29,391 bases of DNA, taken from the NCBI GenBank assembly GCA_964350265.1, contig CAYGJZ010000052.1, positions 1 to 29,391 of the forward strand. Reading direction: 5' to 3'. The notes below the pieces were generated by a model. It was not told the DNA's origin and did not search any database. It was given only the letters and a program-made list of their open reading frames with translations. The DNA comes from BQJD01 sp964350265. Its GTDB lineage: Bacteria > Pseudomonadota > Gammaproteobacteria > Arenicellales > CAJQKF01. Below, piece after piece: positions 1-5,570 of the stretch. The position numbers were made by a program, and so were the translations under genes. Position 1 is the stretch's first letter, and every line of letters starts with the position of its first letter.

Positions 1-127
1 GGAGCGGCGGGTTTTCCTGGCTGCGGACTGGCATCATGATGTTCTTCCATGCATTCGCGACGTGGGACGTCGCCTGCGGCAGCTGGGGACAGGTGCCGGG
101 TTCCCTGGATGCGGGGCCAGTGTAGCG

Positions 128-165
128 GCTCGCCGCAGGACGGCGCAAGCGGGCCGGCGGCGAGC
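128..165. terminator. Hairpin at the 3' end of the GFA gene, possible terminator without a T run
   Basis: A perfect 9-bp inverted repeat (GCTCGCCGC at 128-136 and GCGGCGAGC at 157-165) has a 20-nt loop and overlaps the stop codon of the leftward GFA gene. An inner CGG/CCG can extend the pairing. No T run follows on the minus strand, so intrinsic termination is only a possibility. I see no gene in the remaining bases to the left edge (1-164). Confidence 0.3.
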
Positions 166-554
166 TAGGCGTCGAATTCCGTGTCGTCCCGGTCGCGCGG
201 GTAGTGGGCGGTCAGCGGAAACGGTGGCAACCAGCGCTCGCGGCGAATGGTCCACAACTCGTAGCTGGGCTGGAACTGGTCCGGGGCATCCAGTGCACCC
301 AGGTGGATCTCGATCTCGTCACCGCTGCGCGAGAACACGGACGAGCCGCAGCGCGGACAGAAGTGGCGGTCGGCGTACTGCCCGCTCTTCCCTTCGATGG
401 TGACCGCGGCGGACGGAAACACTGCCGAGGCATGGAACAGCGCGCCGTGGTGCTTGCGGCAGTCCATGCAGTGGCACAGGCCGACACGATCGGGCTGGCC
501 GTTGGCGGTGACGCGCAACGCGCCGCACTTCGCATCCGCCGCTGAAGGTGGTCA
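165..554 (-). pseudogene. GFA-family (glutathione-dependent formaldehyde-activating enzyme-like, CENP-V domain) protein, frameshifted near its start
   Basis: The main frame carries the zinc-binding signature of the GFA family: CHCMDC followed by HHG, and later CPRCGSS. GFA domains are small (about 120-140 aa) zinc proteins related to S-hydroxymethylglutathione synthase; substrates of most members are unknown. The open frame alone would start at a TTG at 518 and lack the first cysteine motif. Reading back from there gives KCGAL and then a TGA. An ATG at 554, preceded by GGAGCGAG, begins MTTFSGGCE in another frame. Removing one base (the C at plus-strand position 528) joins the two into MTTFSGGCECGALRVTANG, restoring the expected CxCGA motif. 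The gene is therefore either broken by a single-base insertion or intact with an assembly error. The rest of the domain, to FDA and a TAG stop, looks normal. Family assignment is strong; the substrate is unknown. Confidence 0.75.
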
Positions 555-642
555 TGTCTCGCTCCGTGTACCGGGTGAACGGGAGTGGGCAGGGTGATGC
601 CCACCGCGCAACGGGTGTCCTGCCCAGTGTAACCCCGGCCGG

Positions 643-672
643 GCGCAGCCGCGCAGGCGAGCGCGGCTGCGC
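643..672. terminator. Perfect 12-bp stem-loop between two leftward genes
   Basis: GCGCAGCCGCGC (643-654) and GCGCGGCTGCGC (661-672) are exact reverse complements around a 6-nt loop (AGGCGA). The hairpin begins 7 nt after the TGA of the leftward exported-protein gene and lies upstream of the GFA gene. It has no T run on either strand, so it may be a U-less terminator, an mRNA-stabilising hairpin or a REP-like element. Confidence 0.45.
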
Positions 673-679
673 GGGGGGA

Positions 680-1432
680 TCACGGGGTCTTTGCCTGTAC
701 CCGCCCCGGCAGCGACAGGTCGCCGGAGGCGATGTCGTGCACGCCGTGGACGCACAGCAGCGGCGTGCCACCCTCGGCATGCACCACCAGTTCGCTGGTC
801 ACCGCGTCGAAGGCGGCCTGCTCGGCGTCGGCCAGGGGCACGGTGATGCTGGCCTGGCTGCCGTCCATGCGCGGGCTCATGCCCGGGCTGTCCAGGGCAA
901 TGGGCAGGCCCGGGGCGGTGGGCGGCAGCAGGTCGACGCCGGGCGAGACATCACGCACGGCGAGCCCGGCGCCGCAGGCCTCCTCGGACACCAGTACCAC
1001 CCAGTGGGCGTGCCAGGTCTTGCCGTCGTTGGCCGGGTCGCCGTCGTTGTTCTCGTCGAACAACGGCGTGTCGTCGAAGTCGGGATGGGCGGTGATGGCC
1101 AGGGCCAGGGTGCCGGAGCCGGCGTCGAAGCCGACCCGGGCCGGGTCGAGGTCGGTGGGCCAGACGTAGGCGTTCACCCGCGCGCCGGGCAGTTGCCCGG
1201 TAGGCGCGGGCAGCACGCTGCCGGCCTGGCCGGCGACTTCCATGGCGAAGGTCACCAGGTGGTGATCTGCCCGGGCACTGGCGGCGGTAATGTCGAATGC
1301 CTTGTCCACCGCGTCGTCGCTGGCGGCGACGATGTCGTGGGCCGGTGCGGTGGCCGGGAGCAGCAGGCACAGGGGCGCCAGCCACCGGTGGGCGGGACGA
1401 CGGCTGGATCGGGGACGGGCAGATCGGCTCAT
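680..1432 (-). CDS. Exported protein of unknown function
   Basis: This 250-residue protein begins MSRSARPRSSRRP, then a hydrophobic stretch (WLAPLCLLLPATAPA) ending in a likely signal-peptidase site before HDIVAASDD, so it is predicted to be secreted. I chose the ATG at 1432 over the one at 1447 because GGAG lies 6 nt before it. The mature part is acidic and contains an Asp/Asn-rich loop, DENNDGDPANDGKTW, which resembles a calcium-binding loop, followed by WHAHWVVLV. Two cysteines (in SEEACGAG and PLLCVHG) could form a disulfide. I do not recognise the family. It is divergent from a marR gene and its predicted promoter overlaps repeats that the MarR protein may bind, so it could belong to the same stress response as marR-yghU; that is inference only. 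Confidence 0.7.
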   Translation of the reverse strand: MSRSARPRSSRRPAHRWLAPLCLLLPATAPAHDIVAASDDAVDKAFDITAASARADHHLVTFAMEVAGQAGSVLPAPTGQLPGARVNAYVWPTDLDPARVGFDAGSGTLALAITAHPDFDDTPLFDENNDGDPANDGKTWHAHWVVLVSEEACGAGLAVRDVSPGVDLLPPTAPGLPIALDSPGMSPRMDGSQASITVPLADAEQAAFDAVTSELVVHAEGGTPLLCVHGVHDIASGDLSLPGRVQAKTP

Positions 1433-1452
1433 GGGAAACTCCGGCATGTTGG

Positions 1453-1519
1453 TTTTGAGTCGATACTATCCTATTCGTCACGATTGCCGATTGCAAGACT
1501 TGTTTTCACTCGATACCAT
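1453..1519. promoter_or_regulatory. Divergent promoter region with shared palindromic -35 and 17-bp direct repeats
   Basis: The palindrome TTGCAA (1491-1496) can serve as the -35 in both directions. Rightward, a 17-bp spacer leads to TACCAT (1514-1519); leftward, a 17-bp spacer leads to TAGGAT (1473-1468 on the minus strand). Two direct repeats, TTTTGAGTCGATACTAT (1453-1469) and TTTTCACTCGATACCAT (1503-1519), match at 14 of 17 positions, lie 50 bp apart start to start, and each touch one -10 element. They are candidate operators for the adjacent MarR protein. The rightward start site would fall at about the GTG of marR, suggesting a leaderless transcript. Confidence 0.5.
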
Positions 1520-1525
1520 TAAGCC

Positions 1526-2089
1526 GTGACGGAGAATACAGAACATGGCACTGCCGCGCTCATCGAGCGTCTCGGCCGGCTGGCCTTCTGCGATGCCTAT
1601 CGCGACGGCCTCAAGCCGGTGCACTGGGAGGCGCTGCGCTACCTCGAGCGCTGCAACCGCTTTTCCAACACCGCCGCCTCGCTGACCAGCTACCTCGGGC
1701 TGACCAAGGGCACGGTGTCGCAGTCCATCGGCGCCCTGGCCGACAAGGGGTTGGTTCGCAAGCAGGCCGACGCCCGCGACAAGCGCACCATCCGGCTGTT
1801 CCTGACCGCGGCCGGCAAGGCCGCCCTCGACAAGGACCCGCTGCACCAGATGGCGCAGGCGCTGGAGCCGCTTTCCCCGGCCCTCCGGCATTCCCTGCAC
1901 GAAGGCCTGGAACAGTTGCTGCGACAACGCATGCTGGCACAGGATCGCTCTCCCTTCGGCCTGTGCCGCCGCTGCCGCTACTTCGCCGTCGACCACCCCG
2001 ACGGTGCGCCGCATCGCTGCGAGTTGCTGGGCGAAGCCTTGACTTCCTTCGACGCTGAACACATCTGCGTGGAACAAACCTCCCCGTAG
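1526..2089 (+). CDS. MarR-family transcriptional regulator with C-terminal four-cysteine motif
   Basis: This 187-residue protein has a MarR winged helix at about residues 30-105: HWEALRYLERCN, then SLTSYLGLTKGTVSQSIGALADKGLV as the recognition region, and ADARDKRTIRLFLTAAG as the wing. MarR proteins are dimeric repressors released by small molecules or oxidation. After the dimerisation helices comes an unusual tail with C147, C150, C165 and C181 (Cx2C, x14, C, x15, C), suited to binding zinc or an iron-sulfur cluster; this suggests metal or redox sensing, which is inference. The start is a GTG at 1526 with no Shine-Dalgarno sequence. The predicted promoter would start transcription there, so it may be leaderless. 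It lies 46 bp upstream of yghU on the same strand and probably controls it, itself, and the divergent exported-protein gene. Confidence 0.88.
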   Translation: MTENTEHGTAALIERLGRLAFCDAYRDGLKPVHWEALRYLERCNRFSNTAASLTSYLGLTKGTVSQSIGALADKGLVRKQADARDKRTIRLFLTAAGKAALDKDPLHQMAQALEPLSPALRHSLHEGLEQLLRQRMLAQDRSPFGLCRRCRYFAVDHPDGAPHRCELLGEALTSFDAEHICVEQTSP

Positions 2090-2135
2090 CACGGCGTCGC
2101 GTCGTGCCGAACCTTCGCAAGAGAATCTTCAACGC

Positions 2136-3008
2136 ATGAGCGACGACCTCTATACACCCCCCGCGGTGTGGACCTGGGACACGGACAACGGCGGCGAGTT
2201 TTCCCGCATCAACCGGCCGGTGGCCGGACCCACCCACGACAAGCCCCTGCCGGTGGGACGTCACCCCCTGCAGCTGTACTCCCAGGGCACGCCCAACGGC
2301 GTCAAGGTGACCATCGCGCTGGAAGAACTCCTCGCCCTCGGTCACGAGGGCGCCGAGTACGATGCCTGGTTGATCCGCATCCTCAACGGCGACCAGTTCG
2401 GCAGCGGCTTCGTCGCGGCCAATCCGAACTCGAAGATCCCGGCGCTGGTGGATCACGGCGTCTCGCCCACCATCCGGGTATTCGAGTCCGGCTCCATCCT
2501 GCTCTACCTGGCGGAGAAGTTCGGTGCCCTGCTGCCCACCGAGGTGGCCGAACGCACCGAGTGTTTGAACTGGCTGTTCTGGCAGATGGGCAGCGCCCCG
2601 ATCCTCGGCGGCGGCTTCGGTCACTTCTACAAGTACGCCCCCGAAAAATTCGAGTACCCGATCAACCGCTACACCATGGAGGTGAAGCGGCAGCTGGACG
2701 TGCTCGACCGTCGCCTGGCCGAGAGCCGCTACGTCGGCGGCGACACCTATTCCATCGCCGACATCGCCATCTGGCCATGGTATGGCCAGCTGGTCACCGG
2801 CGAGGTCTACGGCGCTGACACCTTCCTCGACGCCGGGCGCTATGCCCACGTCGGGCGCTGGAGCGAGGAAATCGCCGCCCGCGAGGCAGTGCAGCGGGGC
2901 CGCATGGTCAACCGCACCAGCGGCGAGCCGGCCGAGCAGTTGCCCGAGCGGCACGATGCCAGCGACTTCCTGCACCGCACGGCCGACAAGCTGCCGGCCG
3001 ACGGCTGA
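2136..3008 (+). CDS. yghU: YghU-type glutathione S-transferase / disulfide-bond oxidoreductase
   Basis: This 290-residue protein is close to Escherichia coli YghU, a nu-class GST, over its whole length. Shared landmarks are VWTWDTDNGG near the N terminus, INRPVAGPTHDK, LPVGRHPLQLYS, the thioredoxin-fold segment GTPNGVKVTIALEELLALG, NPNSKIPALVDHG and FESGSILLYLAEKFG in the glutathione site. The all-alpha domain has GGGFGHFYKYAPEK, YSIADIAIWPWYGQLV and the C-terminal ERHDASDF. Known YghU proteins bind two glutathione molecules per monomer and reduce disulfides or organic peroxides in the cytoplasm. Start ATG 2136; the upstream AGAG is a weak ribosome-binding site. It follows marR by 46 bp, which fits a regulator-plus-detoxification-enzyme unit. 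It converges with the next gene, with 12 bp between the two stop codons. Confidence 0.95.
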   Translation: MSDDLYTPPAVWTWDTDNGGEFSRINRPVAGPTHDKPLPVGRHPLQLYSQGTPNGVKVTIALEELLALGHEGAEYDAWLIRILNGDQFGSGFVAANPNSKIPALVDHGVSPTIRVFESGSILLYLAEKFGALLPTEVAERTECLNWLFWQMGSAPILGGGFGHFYKYAPEKFEYPINRYTMEVKRQLDVLDRRLAESRYVGGDTYSIADIAIWPWYGQLVTGEVYGADTFLDAGRYAHVGRWSEEIAAREAVQRGRMVNRTSGEPAEQLPERHDASDFLHRTADKLPADG

Positions 3009-3020
3009 CCGGGTTGCCGG

Positions 3021-3689
3021 CTAGCTGCGGACCCGGCGGGTGAGCCAGCGGAACAGGCGGCGCTGGGAAGGCAGGTAGAACAGGTACTCGGGATGCCACT
3101 GCACGCCGAGGATGGGCGTGCCCTCGCTGCATTCCACCGCCTGCACGATGTCGTCCAGGTCGCGACCGACGATGCGCAGGCGGCCGCCCGACTCGCGCAC
3201 CGCCTGGTGGTGCAGGCTGTTCACCCGCAGCCGGCCGCGGCCGCAGGTGGCGGCGATCATCGAGCCGGGTTCCAGCGCCACCTGCTTGGTGGGCAGAAGA
3301 CCCGGGCGGTTGTAGGTGCGGCGTCGCAGCGAGCGGATGTCCTGGTGCAGGGTGCCGCCCAGCACCACGTTGATCAGCTGCGCGCCGCGGCAGATGCCGA
3401 GCAGCGGCCAGCCCTGCTCCAGCGCGCGCTGGATCCAGGCGATCTCCAGCCGGTCGCGATCGGCGTCGACCTTGACCTGCTGGCGAATGTCGCCACCGTA
3501 GTGCTCCACGCCGATGTCGTCGCCGCCGCCGATGACCAGGCCGTCGAGGGTCTCGCCGGGCTCCGGGTTGCGCACGCTGATGCGAACGGCGCGGCCGCCG
3601 GCCAGGCGGACCGCCAGCCGGGTGCACCACCACGACGGCGACCAGCGCCGCGCGGCGCCGGTTACACCAATCCGCGGTCGCGCAGCCAT
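3021..3689 (-). CDS. Class I glutamine amidotransferase-like hydrolase, peptidase C26 family
   Basis: This 222-residue protein belongs to the gamma-glutamyl hydrolase / gamma-glutamyl-GABA hydrolase (C26) group. The nucleophile elbow is GICRGAQ with Cys100; the His-Glu pair is in QWHPE (His199, Glu201). GLVIGGGDDI near residue 50-60 and INVVLGGTLHQDI after the nucleophile are typical of PuuD-like enzymes, which hydrolyse gamma-glutamyl amides. It is shorter than PuuD (about 250 aa). The start ATG at 3689 lies inside the last codons of the upstream amidoligase gene (28-bp overlap), so translation is probably coupled. Pairing of Amidoligase_2 with a C26 hydrolase is a known conserved gene neighbourhood, interpreted as making and removing amide-linked conjugates. 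The substrate is unknown; here it probably works with the Anbu locus. Confidence 0.85.
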   Translation of the reverse strand: MAARPRIGVTGAARRWSPSWWCTRLAVRLAGGRAVRISVRNPEPGETLDGLVIGGGDDIGVEHYGGDIRQQVKVDADRDRLEIAWIQRALEQGWPLLGICRGAQLINVVLGGTLHQDIRSLRRRTYNRPGLLPTKQVALEPGSMIAATCGRGRLRVNSLHHQAVRESGGRLRIVGRDLDDIVQAVECSEGTPILGVQWHPEYLFYLPSQRRLFRWLTRRVRS

Positions 3690-4651
3690 GTATCCAGGTG
3701 GTCTACCCAGGCCCGTCGACTGGCACCGATCAAAGGCCGCAGCTGTCCGGACCACGACTGTCCCAGCGCCTCGAGCGCGTCGCCGTCGGCGGCCAGGCGC
3801 TCCACCACCAGCCAGCTCGCCCACGGCGTGGCCAGCGACCAGTCGGCACGGTCCACGTGGCAGTTGGGCAGCCGGTAGTGGAAGGCCGGTCGCGCCTTGA
3901 CCCGCGCGTCGTCGACCACCGCGCGCACGCGCCCGGCATCGATCTCGGCCAGCAGCGGCAACAGGTCGAGGCCGCGGTTGCGGCTCGGGTTGTGCCGCAG
4001 GTAGCCGTCGAAGAAGGCATCGCCGTCGTCCTCGTCGATGGCCAGCACCTCGGTCACGTAGTCCTGCGGCCAGGGGTCGATGTACGGGGTGATGCGCCGC
4101 GAAAGGTCCACCTCGTGCGCCTCCACCAGCCACCACTGCAGCAATGCGAAGGCACGGGTATAGCGGACCAGGGTGGCGGCATCCATGGATGGCGCCTCGA
4201 TGTTCACGTGCACGCCGAAGGCGGCCAGCAGCGAGTCGTCGGTGCCGGCGGCGCCGGCCTCGCGCAGGGCATCGGTGAGGCGATGGAGACGGGACAGGCG
4301 GGACAGGGGGATCGGCGGGCAGACCACCTCCAGCGGCACCAGCCACTCGGCAGCGGACTTCAGCGCGCCCAGCAGCCACTCGTCGTCGTCGCCGGTCTGC
4401 CCGGACTCCGCGGCCCGGCGCTTGAGGTATGCCCAGTCGAGCTCGATCACGAACTCGCCGAGTTCGTCGACATCGAGCCGCCACTTCGCCTGGGATTCCT
4501 CGGACAGGCGGCCGCCCAACGCTTCCCGGGCCACCTCCGCCAGCGGTTCCAGGCCAAGCCCGGTGAATTCCAGCTCGAAGCCTACCCGCCGCTCATCGCC
4601 GTCGTCGCGGCAAGGCACCGGCGGCAGGGCGAACCCGTCGTGCGCGCTCAC
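3662..4651 (-). CDS. Amidoligase_2 family enzyme (glutamine-synthetase-like fold)
   Basis: This 329-residue protein has landmarks of the Amidoligase_2 family (PF12224), predicted ATP-dependent ligases of the glutamine synthetase fold. They include RRVGFELEFTGL at about residues 21-32, with acidic residues expected to bind metal-ATP, WRLDVDELGEFVIELDW, LEVVCPPIPLS, GVHVNIEAPS in the middle, and AFHYRLPNCHVD near the end. Such enzymes are predicted to join an amine to a carboxylate, for example in peptides or amino-acid conjugates. Start ATG 4651, 34 bp after the anbu stop. It overlaps the C26 hydrolase gene by 28 bp, making a three-gene leftward operon anbu, amidoligase, hydrolase. The reaction has not been shown for close relatives that I know of. 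Confidence 0.82.
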   Translation of the reverse strand: MSAHDGFALPPVPCRDDGDERRVGFELEFTGLGLEPLAEVAREALGGRLSEESQAKWRLDVDELGEFVIELDWAYLKRRAAESGQTGDDDEWLLGALKSAAEWLVPLEVVCPPIPLSRLSRLHRLTDALREAGAAGTDDSLLAAFGVHVNIEAPSMDAATLVRYTRAFALLQWWLVEAHEVDLSRRITPYIDPWPQDYVTEVLAIDEDDGDAFFDGYLRHNPSRNRGLDLLPLLAEIDAGRVRAVVDDARVKARPAFHYRLPNCHVDRADWSLATPWASWLVVERLAADGDALEALGQSWSGQLRPLIGASRRAWVDHLDTWLRDRGLV

Positions 4652-4685
4652 CGGCTCCCAGCCAAGGCGTTCGGCAGGCGCCGGA

Positions 4686-5447
4686 TCAGGACTTCACCAT
4701 GCTGACCGGGGCCTGCTCCCAGGGGAAGCGGGGCAGGTGGTAGAAGGCATTGGTGATGCCCTGGTTCCACTCCCGCTGCAGGTTCTTCAGGTAGGGGTCG
4801 TCGGCTTCCAGCTTGATGTGCTGCTGCACCTTCAGGCTGTCGCGGACGTAGGTCACCACCTCGAAGGGCGGGCCGACCGCGGCGTTGGAGCGCGAGGTGG
4901 CGTCCAGCGACACCAGGAGCAGCCGGGCGCCGTCGTCCAGCGAGCGGGTGGCGCGGCTGATGCGGTCGAGAATCGGCTTGCCGTACTTGTTCTCACCGAT
5001 CTGCAGGTAGGGCGTCTCCTCGGTGGCGGCGAAGTAGTTGCCCTGCGGGTAGATCTGGTAGAGCCCGGCATCGTGGCCGGCGATCTGCCCGCCGAGAATC
5101 AGCGTGGTGTCGGCACTGACGCCACTGGCCTGCAGGGCCGGACCACGATCGCTCTGCACGGTCAGCGAGATGTTGCCGATGTAGTCGGCGGCCTCGAACA
5201 GGTAGTGGACGTTGGCCAGGTTGGGCTCGTCCGCGGCGCCCTTCTCGAGGTCGCGGTTGACCCGGTTGAGCACCTCCTGGGTGGTGGCCAGGTTGCCCGC
5301 CGACAGCAGGACGAAGAAACGATCCTCGGCCGGGGTCAGCAAGTGCATCTTGCTGAACGTGGTGACGTAGTCTACCCCTGCGTTGGTGCGCGAATCCGAT
5401 GCGAACACCAGCCCCTCGTCGGTGGTCAGGGCCACGCAATATGTCAT
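4686..5447 (-). CDS. anbu: Anbu (bacterial proteasome-like peptidase)
   Basis: This 253-residue protein starts MTYCVALTTDEGLVFASDSR, the hallmark of Anbu, an ancestral relative of the 20S proteasome beta and HslV subunits. If the initiator Met is removed, Thr2 becomes the N-terminal nucleophile. Asp18 (ASDSR) and Lys33 (FSKMH) match the catalytic Asp and Lys of the Ntn-hydrolase site. Later landmarks are LLSAGNLATTQEVLNRV, SLTVQSDRGP, TLILGGQIAG and LLLVSLDATSRSNAAVGPP. Published Anbu structures show a helical or dodecameric ring-like assembly; the physiological substrate is unknown. The start at 5447 has AGGA 9 nt upstream. It heads the leftward operon and is divergent from the transglutaminase/DUF2126 gene. 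ATP-grasp, alpha-E and transglutaminase genes are the usual companions of anbu, so the assignment is very secure. Confidence 0.95.
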   Translation of the reverse strand: MTYCVALTTDEGLVFASDSRTNAGVDYVTTFSKMHLLTPAEDRFFVLLSAGNLATTQEVLNRVNRDLEKGAADEPNLANVHYLFEAADYIGNISLTVQSDRGPALQASGVSADTTLILGGQIAGHDAGLYQIYPQGNYFAATEETPYLQIGENKYGKPILDRISRATRSLDDGARLLLVSLDATSRSNAAVGPPFEVVTYVRDSLKVQQHIKLEADDPYLKNLQREWNQGITNAFYHLPRFPWEQAPVSMVKS

Positions 5448-5570
5448 TTTCAGGTTTCCTCAGGGAAAATCTCGACCCGGGCAAGGCCCCCTCATGGTGC
5501 GCCGCACAACACCCGTGCGAGTGCGCTATAGTACTACCAGTCCGACGCTTGAGGTCAACGCGAATTTACC
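5448..5570. promoter_or_regulatory. Divergent intergenic region between anbu and the transglutaminase operon
   Basis: These 123 bp must hold promoters for both arms of the Anbu locus. Rightward, TATAGT (5527-5532) is a good -10, but I see no matching -35 at 16-18 bp. The -10 overlaps the 8-bp palindrome TAGTACTA (5529-5536), a possible operator half. The absence of a clear -35 suggests activator control or an alternative sigma factor. No clear leftward promoter stands out. Confidence 0.35.
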
